The notes under the pieces: generated by a model
Told to the model about the DNA's origin: nothing
The model's input: only the letters and a program-made list of their open reading frames with translations
Databases searched by the model: none
Part shown: positions 12,335 to 63,764 of the stretch, in pieces
How the letters are laid out: each line of letters starts with the position of its first letter
Position numbering within the stretch: the stretch's first letter is position 1
Translations under genes and position numbers: made by a program
Source of the DNA: Streblospio benedicti
Taxonomy: Eukaryota > Annelida > Polychaeta > Spionida > Spionidae
Reading direction: 5' to 3'
Length of the DNA: 64,000 nt
Assembly (NCBI GenBank): GCA_019095985.1
Contig: CM032669.1
Coordinates: forward strand, 27,463,911-27,527,910

Positions 12335-12505
12335 GAGAAAAAGGGCAATGGTATGTTTTATTGGTGAGGTCACGCTATGTATGCACTTGTGGATGTTTTG
12401 CCTGCACTCGTTGGCTACCGCTCACTCAAGCACGCAGACACCATTCGTGCATAGATAACCTGATCTCACCACAATATAACATACTATTTCCTTTATATTA
12501 CAAAT
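12335..12505. repeat. Foldback (MITE-like) element downstream of the Rab gene
   Basis: The left arm (about 12335-12388) and right arm (about 12447-12505) are imperfect inverted copies. GTATGTTTTATTGGTGAGG on the left matches GTATGTTATATTGTGGTGAG on the complement of the right, and ATGCAC words pair further in. The whole is about 170 bp and could fold into one long hairpin. Superfamily and target duplication are not resolved. Confidence 0.6.
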
Positions 12506-12832
12506 CACATACATACCCTGTATTACAATTATAAAACAAAGAGGAAATCTATCTTTTATAAAGGCTCTAACACCCGTAATTCACACACAGCAAGTGTTAA
12601 GGAAAAACAATTCTTACTAATCTTTTCAAGCAGATAATTCATTTGGCAAGTGAATACTCAGTTATTCCTTAATATGCGAAAGCTATGCACTATTATCTAA
12701 TATGAAGATGTTTGTATTTTACATCACATAAAATTACATTAATCTTGACATCAAAATCGTAAATGTGAAAAAATTGGGACTCGTCATTAATATCGCAATA
12801 GCACGACTAAAACAGAGCATTTCTAAACTACA

Positions 12833-13833
12833 TCAACAACATGCTTTAGCTCTCTGTCGCTCAGGTTCATCGTCTGCAGGTGGTTTCTGTAGTGTCATTC
12901 CTCCTTGGAAACGCGTAGGGAGTTCTTCTTTTGATGCAAGTCTTTTACAAATTTCATAAAATAATGCTGGAATGTTTGCAGCTGTTTTAGCACTTGTTTC
13001 CACGAGCACTGCTCCTACTTCGTCGGCATAAGAGAGAGCATCTTTATATTGAACTTCTCGTAATTCCTCTAAATCTAATTTGTTCCCTGCTATTGCTAAC
13101 ACAATATCTGGAGGGCCATGTTTATGAAGTTCATTTACCCATGACCGTAACACTCCAAAACTGTTCTCTTTCGTAATGTCATACACGATAATTGCTGCTG
13201 CAGCCCCTCTATAGTACATTGGAGCAAGCGCTCTATACTTTTCCTGACCTGCTGTATCCCAGATTTGGAATTTGAAGTTTCTGTTTTCCACAAACATCGT
13301 TTTCGTCATGAAGGAGGCACCTAGAAATAAATATGCAATTTAAATATATTTCTAGAAATATTGGAGGGTTGAGTACACATAGTTAAAGTAGAAAACCAAG
13401 CAGTGAAGAAGTGGGAGAAGAGATCTCTGAGCCTCAGACTGAGGAAGCGATGTCCCAGAATTTCTGGGACATCATAAGAAGTTAATAAATCATAACTTAT
13501 GACATAAGAAGTATTTAAAGCTCTAAAATTAAGGGTTTACTAAGACTCTAAATAATATTTCAAGGGGAAATGTCCCCCATTAATTAACAGACACATGATA
13601 GAGCTGATTAATGTACTGTGTAGAAGAACAACCGAAGCAGAGCTGCTCATACAAGGACCAAACCTGAGGACCAAACGACTTTTATTTGTCTCCAACTAGA
13701 CCGTGTCAGTTTATTTACCTATTGTGCTCTCCATAGCAGGTCGAAATGAATCATAAACAAAGCGATATACAATGCTAGATTTGCCAACTCCTGATTCCCC
13801 AAGTAGACACAATTTTACTTCTCTGGTAGCCAT
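12833..13833 (-). CDS. Rab GTPase, Rab22/Rab31-like (complete)
   Basis: A small GTPase of the Rab5/Rab21/Rab22 endosomal group, expected on early endosomes and in recycling traffic. There are two coding exons, 13719-13833 and 12833-13320, joined in phase 1, giving 200 residues, near the family's usual 194-216. Visible motifs are the P-loop GESGVGKS (12-19), switch I Thr37 in STIGASFMTKT, WDTAGQEKY (59-67) with Gln64, NKLD (118-121), ETSAK (146-150) and a C-terminal CC for double geranylgeranylation. GASFMTKT and LAPMYYRGAAAAIIVYDITKE favour Rab22/Rab31; GES in the P-loop is more Rab5-like, so orthology is likely but not proven. The start ATG is the first in exon 1 and gives the normal N-terminus MATREVKLCLLG. 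The single intron of about 400 bp splits the Gly codon of switch I. Confidence 0.93.
13449..13473. repeat. 25-nt near-perfect palindrome in the Rab intron
   Basis: GATGTCCCAGAA, one central T, then its exact reverse complement. It lies inside the intron of the Rab gene. Related CATAAGAAGT words flank it on the right. It may be a hairpin in the pre-mRNA; no function is known. Confidence 0.6.
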
Positions 13834-13895
13834 TGTGAATTAGTTAGTATTCAAAATATAATTTAGGAAGTATAAACAAAATTTTGTCACAACTA

Positions 13896-13905
13896 CGCCA
13901 TCTTG
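13896..13905 (-). promoter_or_regulatory. YY1-like CAAGATGGCG motif near the Rab gene's 5' end
   Basis: On the gene strand CAAGATGGCG lies about 63 bp upstream of the Rab start codon. AAGATGGCGGC-like sites bind YY1 and often sit at or just after transcription starts of animal housekeeping genes. The match is good over ten bases; function is inferred. Confidence 0.4.
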
Positions 13906-16404
13906 AAATGTTTACAATCTATGGGAATCACAACGCAAACTGCAATTTCGAAAACGTTTCCTGTTTGCGTTATGATCTTAAAGGAAAATAATTTTTTTCA
14001 GGTTTTGCACAGGTACTACAAAATGAAAAAAAAAATAAATAAATAAATGAATAAAAAATACTTTCAATATCATATATTTGTTGATTAAAAAAGAAGAAAA
14101 AAATATATGCAATATTGTCCTGCATAATATATTCAGATCAAGACACTACCTTAGTAGATAGCCAACCCTTAGATTCTGACCTACAGACTGTTTTATCACA
14201 ATTCGCATATTCTTAAAAAATATTTCATAACTTTTATAATCTTATTTTTCAAAGAAATTTATATGAGTGTCTTTGAGTATTCAAAAATTATGTATGAGAT
14301 TTTGAGTATTCAAAAATTCATTCATTATTTTTAATGCACAATCTGTTTATTTTTGGACTAAGTTATTGTCATAGCAATATTCTAAAACCAGTGGCATATG
14401 TATACTGCCCTACAGAAGTGTAAATTATACTATTTGAAACAAACATTTAATCATGAGTCAAGTCAAACCAGTATTTCATAATAAAATCTACTTGTATGAC
14501 CAGAAAATATTATAATGGCCATTCAAAAATCCTTGGAAATAAAAATGTGTCATTCTTATTTTAATTTGTATCCTATCGAGTTAGTAGTTGGGAAATATAT
14601 ATAGTATGGGTAACATTTCCATGTATTCATGTAGGGAATATATTGTATACCCTGTATGTAAAGTCGCTGAATTTGAAACAAAAAGTGATTTTATAAGTGA
14701 TTTAATAACGGGTTTGCTCATGGATATATGCTAGAAAATAGTGAATTAGATGTCAGAATGCTAGGGGCGTGCTGTTATACAGGCACGAATCTAAGAATTT
14801 TAGATAAAAAAGTGCACAAATGTTGTTGTGTTCCATTTCAAAATCTCTAAACTAATGAAAAACTTTCAAACCAACGTATCTATGGCTTTTATAGTTCCAT
14901 GCAAAATTATATATATGTACTATTAAATTAAGCCACATTATTTATCTTATTTTCTTATTACTTTCTTTTTTAATTTATTTTCTAAGTGCATCAGTATAAT
15001 TAGATTATAAAAAGTTCTGTGCACAAATGTTTCTTCTTGTACGGTAGAAAAGAATATATATACACACAGTTACTTTAAAAAATATGTTTATTTGGGACCC
15101 GCAAGTTTTTTTTACATGTGTGAATAGATACATAATTACATACATACAAATTTAAGTGAACACAGGTCAGCAGTTGTCTTAGGTAACATCAGGGCAGTCA
15201 TTGTTTTATATTTGAGTTGATTTATCTATTCATAAGTACACTTAAGGAAAGAGTCCTATATTGTTATATACATACACAGAAAAGCTAAAACAAACAACAA
15301 AGTAGGACAACTACATGGTTAATTATAAATTGTTTGACATCGAAAAGTTTGGGCATAAGAATATCCAGTAACTTATTTCCATGGTGGATCAAACAAAAAT
15401 ATGTTGTTTCAGGGTCACATCATCAAATTTCACAGTTTTACTTGTACAAGCCTTTGTATTCAGAAATTAATTGCTTGGCCTTTTTTTCATTCAGTCTGTT
15501 CTTGTTTATTTTTTTATTTGTATTTTTTGTCTTTTTTAATTTTTTATAACAATATTGTAAAACCGCGGGATTCAAGTATTGATTGGCAACAAATTAAAGA
15601 GCTTATCATAATGTTGTCTTTATTTAAATCCTCTGAGTTTAAATCATGAAAATAAAAGGTATGCTGACATAGTTATGACTTCTATGGTGGGATATTGAGG
15701 ATACCAATGCTGGATAGATGATCATGTATTCCTGCTCACTTTGTGACATACACCGTTTGATCTGGGTAAGTAAATCATTTACGTCATGCGTATGCTGGAG
15801 CGGGTGCTGTTTGTTTACGAACTAAACCGAAGCACTTTTGTAAATGTTATGTTTCCCTTTTTATTATTTAATGAGAAACCGAAAAGTCGTCTGTATTCTC
15901 ATCAGCAAGCAATATTGGTAAGAATTTAGGCTTCTGAAAATTCTGTATCAAATAAAAATTGGTTACAGATTATGAGTCAGTCAGATTTTTCACTTTCACT
16001 GGTTTCTTACGACGTACGTGTGATGACCTAACATGTCCAAAGTTATGGACTTTTTAAATTTAAGAATCCAGGAATTCTATTTTTAGAATATGAAAGATAT
16101 TTGGAAACCAGAATTTTGAAGAAAATATGTTAAAAAAAAGGCATTATACTTAGTGTGTACAGAATGCGCTGCCTGCCTTGTGATATGAAAATTGAATTCT
16201 TTGTAGTAACAAAATGTTTGAAAAAAAAAATCTATGATTATTATCTTTCATTCTGGTAATATTTCTATGTTAAATAATGCGCTATTGAAATATTCAAATA
16301 TTCAGGACTTAGAGCCTCCTTGTATATACACTGAATAGCAGTTGAAAAACACATTCCAACATACAATATAATTAAGAACAAAACACAGTTTACAAAATAA
16401 CATC
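13906..16404. other. Intergenic AT-rich DNA, no gene seen
   Basis: No exon, RNA gene or recognisable transposon could be supported. It contains poly-A/T runs and AT-rich simple sequence. A T-rich block near 15470-15550 gives Phe/Leu-rich open frames judged to be composition artefacts. Confidence 0.35.
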
Positions 16405-16410
16405 TTTATT
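16405..16410 (-). terminator. Candidate poly(A) signal for the BAHCC1-like gene
   Basis: AATAAA on the minus strand, followed downstream on that strand by GATGTTATTTTGTAAACTG. It would give a 3' UTR of about 4.7 kb, which is long but common for chromatin regulators. Many other TTTATT words occur here, so this is one candidate among several. Confidence 0.25.
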
Positions 16411-19400
16411 TATATGGTGTGCAAGCCTTTTTATACAATGGCAACAGGTTTGTAAAATGAAGAAAAGATAACATCTGAAATCGTCATCTCATCTTCTTAA
16501 CGCCAAGTTTTGACAAAGTTTCACCAATTTAGAAATGCATTAATGAACAACCAAAATTGTTTTAACTAAGAGTGAAATTTAAAATGACAACCAAATATTC
16601 ACTTCAAAATGTTTGTAATGTATAAAAACATTATTTTTGTAACACAATTTTTTGTTCCTTGATCTTGAAATACATTTCATTATGGGAATAAAAGCTGAAG
16701 TAAAGAATTCACTTTTATCGCTGAAATTACTTTTGTTTTTTCATGAAAACATTGCCTTATTCCCATTCACTTTATCACAGAAATGAACAGTATGTACAGT
16801 ACAGTAGAAGCCAGTTTATACACATTAGGAAAGCGTTTTCAAGGACTAGACTTATATGTCCAAATACTCTAGAATACTACAACACAACAAAGGCAGTTTC
16901 AACACAAAATCATAAAATCATACTTATTTAGTAAGAATCATTGCTAATGCTTAGAATGCTTGATGTCATTTTAAAAATTGTAAAAATAAACACTTTTATC
17001 AGAAAACAAAGAGATGACGTGCACAAAGAAAAAATGCTGATTTGAAAGTAACGGGGACTGCACAAACTTGTCCAAGCTTTATACCAATTTTCAAGTTCAA
17101 AGAAAACAACCCTGTTTATCCAGTTTACTTTGTAAAACATATGAATAAAACTTACAACTAGAGACATAATTGAGGGACCGGTTCATTGAAAAATTATCAG
17201 CAATTTTCGGAGGTGGCAAACAAAAAGAAGAGACCTTGTTCAATCATAAACTCGCAATATACAACATCATGAGCATGAACATTGTGTACATGAATAAATG
17301 CCATTTTTATAGTTCAACAACAAACTGTGTATACATGTCAAGTGAGACTTCATAATAAACTACCAAAATATACATTTATCTAAAGGTTATATGTAATATC
17401 AAACTCACTCTGATTTAATTTGTAATTGTTTTTAAACTTCGTAAAATTCTTGTATAATTGTAGTCACACTTAGTACGTCTTGATAATTTATTGAGAAAGT
17501 AAACATTTCCAAAAAGCACACAATCAGTACTATGTACATGGCAAATTGGCACGCTATCTTCTGAAGCTCCAAAAACAAATGTGTCATAACCATATAATCG
17601 TCAAAATATTGCATCAGGACATAGATAATTTGGGCAATGAAACAGAATTTTTCAAGTGAACATTCAAGTGTTTCTAGATTCAGTCTTAAGGTGTCTCTTT
17701 TTTCTTGTAATCTCTGATAAATATAGACATTTTGTAATAACAATAATATTTGCCAGATGAAACAAACCATGCAGACAGCATGATGGTGTAAATATACACA
17801 AAACTAGCTTGTAAAATATGATAAATCTTTAATACAAAAATATCCTTTTGGTTACCGGGTACATTATGACTGGATATCATATAATCTGCATGATTTGTTT
17901 GTGTATTTCTAAAACTTCAATACTGGAATTTTCATGATATCACCGGCAATACAGATAAGGCCATGTCCGTTAATGAGTACATGCAGCAAAAAACACGATT
18001 CACCAATTCAAAGCTTTCCAATTTGAACAATGAATTCAAGTATATGTGATAAATAATTTTCATCCTTTGTGCGCAGACCAGGCAAACCGTTCATACAAAC
18101 ATTTATTGTTCCACATGCATGTGCAAAAAAGAAGATTCTAGATCATGACTTTGTACTATTTACATAGGAGGGTGGTTTTTACAAAGACGAACACAAAAAC
18201 TATTTTTTTACAACATTCTGTTAATACCTTGTTCCCAAAGTCCCAGCCTGTAGTGCAAGACAATACATACACTCAAGAACGGGGTAACAACATCAAATTT
18301 TATTAAATGGTGGATTTGGTATGTAGCGTATGGTCTCATTTGATGTGTTTCTTTTTCTTTTCAGCTACTTGTGTAACTCCAAAATAATCAACGTCCAAAA
18401 TTTAATCTCACATTTTATTTTAAACTCTGTTTCGAAACAAAAGTCTCCTTTTCAATATAAGGCACAATTACAATGAGACCAAAATTACTTTACAAAATGT
18501 ATCCATAATTCTACCTTGGTAGTCTTTATATTAATCTACAATTTATCACTTGTGTCTATATGAGTTAGTTAGTTTAGTTAAATCTCTTTAAGACACAAGT
18601 GATAAATTGTAGATTAATATAAAGACTACCAAGGTAGAATTATGGATATATTTTGTAAAGTAATTTCGGTCTCATTGTAATTGTGCCTTATATTGAAAAG
18701 GAGACTTTTGTTTCGAAACAGAGTTTAAAATAAAATGTGAGATTAAATTTTGGACGTTGATTATTTTGGAGTTACACAAGTAGCTGAAAAGAAAAAGAAA
18801 CACATCAAATTTAATTTTCAGGTGTTTTTTTTTACAAATCATGGACCAAAATGTTTACCAATTAAATATGTGCAAATTTTTGTAGACCATTTGAATTTTT
18901 TTAACCATTTTTATCTTGCATTACTTTGAATACAGTGAGAAAATCTTAATTTACATTTGGTTTCACTCATGGAAAAAAAAAATACTCCATGCAATAGTTT
19001 TGTATCTAGTATCTAATTATATAGTACAAATGTATCTACTATTGTATACGATAAGCAAATTACAAATACTGCTTATATCTACTTATTTGGTAACATATTC
19101 TGGGTCAATTGCCTCCTTGATTATATGATTCCATTAAGACTTAACAACATAATTATAATTACTGCGTAAATAGTATCTGATACTACAATTGGTAGTACTG
19201 TCAAAATATTTTATGTTCAGTATAGAATCAAATGTTAGTTTAACATATTCTATTAAAAATGAAAAGTGAGTTGTTTCATATTCTAGTTTTATGGGATATT
19301 ACAAATGGTACAGACAACCTTTCACTATTAAAGAATTAAAATCACATCTAACTTAAAACAACGGCATAAAATGTGTGCAATGCAGAAAAATATCAATATA

Positions 19401-21074
19401 TACATAGAAATCACTCGAACTTGATTCATAATGCCCCCATCGCACATGTTTTTGTGCTATATATAGCTTTTATAGCAGAATATTAATTATTTGCTTGGAT
19501 TGGACCTTTATCAATGAGATATGATAAACTTACATGAAAAGTTTTAAATAACCATCTTAATTACATAATATTATTTTACTTATACTATGATTTAATCACA
19601 ATACATGTAACAGTTTAGAGTAACAAACTTTTATAATATATTAGGAATACTATAAAGTTCAACAATTTCATGATATAGTATTCGTGAACATATGTAAATG
19701 TAGTACTCTGTCTACCAGGTGTTTGGATACACATAAATATACATACAGAATAAAATAAACATTTATAAATATAGAGAGGGAACCATGTCTGTTGGGACAT
19801 CTTAACTGCAGCAACAAGATAAAAGCATATAATTTAAATGATGCAAAATAGACATATTATGAAGTATTCACTGTTAGCAATGGGAATGTAAGTTAAATAC
19901 TCTGCACACATAGAAATAGGCAAATAGTGTCAGTTGAAGCCTCTTCTCATAAAATAACGGCTACACAGCTTTGTGAATAACAGGATTATTCATGAGACCT
20001 TGTCCACAACTATCAAGTGAGATCTTAACAAATTGAACCAAAACGTTTCAAAAACAACCAACTGCACAGTTAAAATGATAACACAAAAATGTATAAGTTG
20101 AAAGTTTCTTGTGACATTTTCAAACCCTGCAATTCTAGCTTCAGTGATAAAATAATGTTTAACAACTAATCACAAGAGTTTGTAGTCAATCAAACGAGCC
20201 AATCAAAATCCTTATCTCTCAACCATCCAATCACATTCATTGTCACATTTCCATCTAATCACAGTTTTATACCTTTGTAATACCAGTAAATGCATCTGTG
20301 GATATTCAAAAAAACACACAGTAGTATTCAAATGTCAACTGTATCACAATTAATATGTAAGTGTCAGTTTTTTAAACCAAATGATTCAGGAAATAAAATG
20401 GTCAGTGAACAACCAAAATATGGAGAAAGAATGAACTTTCATTCAGAGATCTACAGAAAATTCATTTCCAAAAGAGATTGAAAATCCTGTATTCTTGAAA
20501 CATGTTATATGAATGTTTTTTTGTCAAGCTACATTCAAAACACATTTTCACGCACACACAAATTTATGCTGTTAAAGTTTGCTTATTTCAGTTTCTTAAA
20601 ATATCTACATTTTCATAGTTGAAATAAAAAAAAATTCTTAACTTTTCTTCATCAGTAGTGTCAAGATCGATTAATAAAATATCACTATGCAATGTTTATT
20701 GATCAGGTGAATATTATCACTTTGTTTTCATTCAAAAACTTGACATTGATATAAATACGTCATATATTGAGTTTCCGACTATAATCGCATGTGATTTCTA
20801 CACTACAGATGGGTTATGCTTAAAATAATTCATGTGATGGACTCTGATCTAAATTCTTCCCCTTCTTTAGTAGCTCCAATAATACTCCAATAATAAACAA
20901 CGATGACATCACAATGACAACTATAACAACGGCAGCAGAACAAACAGATCATCTCGAACCGCATCATCACACCGGGAATCCCAAAAATGCGTTGTTGTGT
21001 ATCACGGCTGCTGGTTCAAACAATCTTAAACCACTTTGAGCCCGATGTCAAACTCCACGTCGTCCTCCGCCTCC
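16411..21074 (-). other. Possible long 3' UTR of the BAHCC1-like gene; no coding exon seen
   Basis: Downstream of the stop codon at 21075-21077 no further exon, tRNA or known element is visible to about 16.4 kb, apart from the long inverted repeat at 18338-18810. The sequence is AT-rich with short T- and A-runs. Assigning it to a 3' UTR rests only on position and strand. Confidence 0.3.
18338..18810. repeat. Near-perfect 219-bp inverted repeat (long hairpin)
   Basis: The left arm 18338-18556 is matched by its reverse complement at 18592-18810, with a 35-bp spacer. Comparing the arms by eye found only about two mismatches in 219 bp (for example GAGACCAAAATT against GAGACCGAAATT). RNA from either strand would form a very long, nearly perfect duplex. 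No target-site duplication or transposon-like terminus was found, so this looks like a local inverted duplication. High arm identity implies recent origin, gene conversion or selection on pairing. Confidence 0.93.
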
Positions 21075-59548
<38,474 letters not shown>

Positions 59549-59611
59549 CTGAAATGAATAGTATTGATTGGACTCATGTTAAGCTTCACTTCATGCTATG
59601 CTATTCCACAA

Positions 59612-59632
59612 CCAGTTCATATTTGAAATGAT
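59612..59632 (-). repeat. Intronic duplicate of the acceptor of exon 59331-59548
   Basis: CCAGTTCACATCTGAAATGA at 59538 recurs as CCAGTTCATATTTGAAATGA at 59612 (offset 74 bp, two differences). On the gene strand the real acceptor CATTTCAG has become CATTTCAA in the copy, so it is dead. Confidence 0.75.
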
Positions 59633-62375
59633 TTCATGTAGATTGCAGCTACTAAGACCAGTATTCCCACAGTAATATATTTTTCTGTAGAATTTGATGT
59701 TTCAAAGAAGTACAATACTAAGAAAGGACTTGACTGACAATTTCTCTTTTCGTAATCCACTAACAGATGAAAAGCAACCAACAAAAGATGAAATACCTCA
59801 TTATTAGTGTAATTAGAACTGCCCATGTGGCAATGAATTGCACAATTCTATTTCACAATTAAGAGGAAATATTTCTCACACCATGTGAGGAGATGATCAT
59901 GATAATGACGCCATATTATATATAGGCTATTGGGACTCAAACAAGTAATCAAATTTTTACACATTTACAAAAACAAAGCAATTAGATGGGGAGGCCATGG
60001 AGCTCATTTTGGTTACAAATAAAAAAATAAAAAATATTGAGTTATTTCAAGTAACTTGCGCATTAATTCATGTAATTAATGCATTATGACAGTATTACTT
60101 AATCACTAAAATGCAAAACGTTCGCGTTAGTTCACGTCACTTATGCATTATAACGCCATGTGATTTAGAGATGTATGTACCATTTGATTGTCTATAGACC
60201 AGTTACATGAGGGACTATGCATATTGTAAACGTTTTATCTCTGTACCCCTGCAGGCAACATGAGTATAGGCATTACAAGCCTGTGACTTATTGTTGTGTT
60301 GTTGTATTACTCTATCTTGGGTCAGCTGGTCCACCTGTGATCAGATCACAAGACTCCGAAGGCTGCTACCTCCATCCTAACTCAGGGGTCAGTATAGACA
60401 CTGAGACATCTCCCCCAGGACGGCAAGCACTACCAGTGTGCTGTGTGAGTAACGAGGTCCTGGTCAGTATTGTGTAGGCCATACACGGCATACAAGACTG
60501 CCACACACCCTTGAAAACAGATGCCACTGAGTGTGGTGAACCCGTGGGTGGGATAGCCGAGGCTACACCGGAGTGAACAAGACTGGCATATCCCACCCTG
60601 CACACAGATATCCTGTGGTGCCTATCGTAAGGCCACTCCACAGGAATATCTACTCAGAGAGTAGTAACCAGATGATGTGTAATAAGGGTCCGGAGGAAAT
60701 GGTTGTCCACCCTAAACCGATTAGCACAGTGACTAGGTTTTAAGTGTCTGACAACAATACAGAACTAAGCAACACAAATCCTACTTGAATGTGACAGAAG
60801 AGAAAGTGTTAATCCTAACTGGCGCAATACTATTAGTGCATAGAGACTTACATAAGTAACCAGCTTAGCAGGAAACCTACTCTAATGGGCTCTTTAAGAG
60901 AGCCATGCACCACTGCCTACATTTAAATGTATTTTGTCACACTCTTCCCCAGTTTTCACTTTCCAAGTTTGTCCGCTTGTACGGGACTAGCCTGATCAGT
61001 GGAAACTTAACTCACACAATAATGTATCCTAAGAAGCCTGTAAGTTCTCCATCAGAAGCTGGTCCCTCGAATGACTCCCACATCAGAGGTGGAATCCAGG
61101 GATGGGTCCTATGTCTCTGTACCTACAGTGAAGAGAAGAGTTATGATCCCAGGCGGCATTTGTAAAGAATGCAAGAATTAAGACATTTCCACGTACATTA
61201 CACACAAGAGCAGATATAATATGGACGGGACACACCACCAAAGCCAGTGGTTGATTTGCCAACATCTGGAGCACCCATCTGTCTTCGGATATGTACCACC
61301 CAAAGGTGCAGAACAATGCGCCTGTCGAATAATATTGAGTGCCATACTGAGCAAAGAAAAAGGCAATCCATCTGTTCATCCCTCTGCAGTAGAGTAGTAA
61401 AGAGGGAAAGATCACCAAACCAAATTTGAGCCAAGTTCACCAGTCGAAAACAGAATACTGTGACTAGCTGCGATGCTATCTGGACAGTATCTGAGCGAGC
61501 ATAGAAGTTCGCCTAAGCACACCCAGACGGAAAAAGCCTGTGCACCAAGTATCTGGACAACAAGATACTACAGAGTGACATGGATGGTAAGGTTGCAAGG
61601 TGCTAATCTTCTCACCCCAGCACTTACTTGGCTTACTGGAAACCAAGCGTTCTTGTGGCTGGCAAGGTAGAGTGCCTATTGCTCCAAGGACACAGGCCGA
61701 GTACTGTTACTCATCTGAGGTCAGTGCTCTGAATCCCCATTGGACTCGGGTCGGATCTTCTGTCAGATCCGAATGTGTGTTGTTTGGTAGCCCATTGGTT
61801 CGGAACTTCCGGTGGGCCGAGCCACCCTCTCCTGACCTTCACAGCATTTTGAAGGCTGACGGATAGTAGTTGTGAGAGAACCCCGACCAGCAGGGATCTA
61901 GTCCCATGCTCAGGTACTTGGGTCAGATTTGCACAAAGTCAGGGATTTTGTGAAGGCTGTCACAGCTGCTCCAATTCCCACGAACCAATTGGCTGTTCAG
62001 GAGGATTTATGAACGGGCCTGCTCTCTTGAAAGTGTCCTCCTCACTGAATCACACGATAGAACCGTAGGCCTAGACAGATATTCACAAATGTTTTTACTG
62101 CCACAGGAGGCCAGGCGTTTACCATCAGCTCTCGCCTGCAGGCTTCCAGGACTGGCCCTGTAACGAGGATCACCTCTGGAAACACAGAAACCAGCAGGAT
62201 GCCTTGTCTTTTTCCACCAGCCTGGTCCTTGTGAGAGAGCAAGGATCAACTGCAGGAACACAGAACTTCCATACGGAAACCCAATGTCCTGCATGATGCA
62301 TGCGAAGAGCCGAAAACCCATGTTCACATCGTCCCGCATGGCCTTCCACTAAGTAGGCTGGAATCCACACCATCA
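59633..62375. other. Unidentified region; GC-richer block from about 60.2 kb
   Basis: 59633-60210 is AT-rich with no feature. From about 60217 to 62375 GC rises and many short frames appear on both strands, none longer than about 111 codons and none with a recognised motif. No splice-bounded exon in the phase needed to precede 59548 could be supported. The block may be old repeat DNA of unknown type. Confidence 0.35.
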
Positions 62376-63055
62376 ATTATGGGGTGGTGAAGAGTTGGTC
62401 TCCCATATTTTGTTAACCCTAATTTTATTATAGATTTGATACTTGGCTATCATGTCATGAGATTTTTTTTGAGGCGACTCTTGCGAAAGTTGTGAAATTT
62501 TCTCTCTGTATCGTGAAACAGGAGTGCTAATATTAAAGAAAACATGGTTGTCTTGGAATAAAGATTTATCAATCATGTTTGTAAGGTCTTAGAAAGAAAG
62601 ATCATATGGATTTTCTGGATATTGTTTGGTCTTAAACGTTTTCACATACTGACTTATGCAACTTTGATGATAACGAAAGTCACTGGCTATCATGTCCAAA
62701 CAACCACCTGCTAGACCCCTTATTTTAAGCAACATGTTCTCATCACCAATTTCATTAGCTTTTTCCCAAATAGATTGTTGTCTATCTAAAGTGGATACTA
62801 AAAAACATTCATATTATCCACATTTAACTCTTGGAAGTTGATTTGCCACAAATGAAGCAGTTCTGCTTATAATCTGTTACCAGTAACTGTCCACATTAGC
62901 ATGTGCTTTGTACATGACCGTCTGTACAAACTCATTAGCTCCACTATGGCTATTTTGTTCTAATTTTAGATTTTTTGATACTGTAAGCACGTCATCATTA
63001 ACAGAATCATTACCATTTTCAGCAAACTTTCTTTGTCTGAACTCCATATTAGCTT
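62376..63055 (-). mobile_element. Decayed mobile-element-like ORF
   Basis: On the minus strand, pieces of a protein-like sequence are readable: MEFRQRKFAENGNDSVNDDV, SIWEKANEIGDENMLLKIRG, CLDMIASDFRYHQSCISQYV and MIDKSLFQDNHVFFNISTPV. The H..C and Cys-rich arrangement and the wording resemble ORFs often found next to interspersed elements in marine invertebrate genomes. It is broken in several places and nothing around it looks like a host exon. The element family and class are not determined. Confidence 0.4.
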
Positions 63056-63764
63056 GTTTTTAAATTATATTATCATTAAATATCAAAAATGGTGTGTAAA
63101 TGTTGTCTGCAACAATACTTCATTCTGAGAAAATACTGAAATTATTGATTATTCATTGTAAAGCCAACTATATAATCAATATCTGAATATGTATCAAACC
63201 ATTACTGATTACTAAAGTGTGTTTCATAATCATTACTTACATATACAATTCACAACTAAAAATAATATGTTATTGTATACTATATATATATAATCATATA
63301 TGATTCTCGTGTTTGCTGAATTTGCTCCGGGAATGAGGAGACATACATTTTTATGTTTAGTTACCATGAAAATCAGTCGATTTCAACACTTTCGCAAATA
63401 AAAATACTGTGAAATGAAAGCCAAGGATTTTTTCTATAAGAAATCAAGGTCAACAAAATATGGGAGACCGAATCCTCAACATCAATTTCTAGAAGATGGA
63501 TGGCAGTTATCTGTAGGTCCTTGATTACCAGCAATCTGAGTTAGTGATGACGGCTTACACCCAACCTTAGCGGATTGCGGATATCAGTCACATAACCTCC
63601 CAAGACAAGAGCATGGCTCTGTGTCATAGGAATTAACAGAATGGGATGTACCATAACGATCACCGGTTGTAGTCAGTAGATTGGAATCTACTCCAGTTGC
63701 AATAGCTCCACACAAGGGCTTCCCCCTTCTCATCCTCTGGAACATTAGAGGAGTATCATCCCAC
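63056..63764. other. AT-rich then GC-richer DNA, no gene seen
   Basis: 63056-63420 is AT-rich with simple TATA repeats. From about 63440 composition returns to that of the 60.2-62.4 kb block. No supported feature. Confidence 0.35.

Noticed and set aside
12357-12362. AATAAA poly(A) signal for the Rab gene
   Set aside because: It lies inside the arm of the foldback element, and AT-rich flanks contain many equal candidates.
13318-13365. Acceptor duplication in the Rab intron (CTAGAAATA repeated about 34 bp apart)
   Set aside because: The shared word is short and AT-rich; not distinguishable from chance.
15470-15550. Hydrophobic Phe/Leu-rich protein
   Set aside because: Comes from a T-rich low-complexity stretch.
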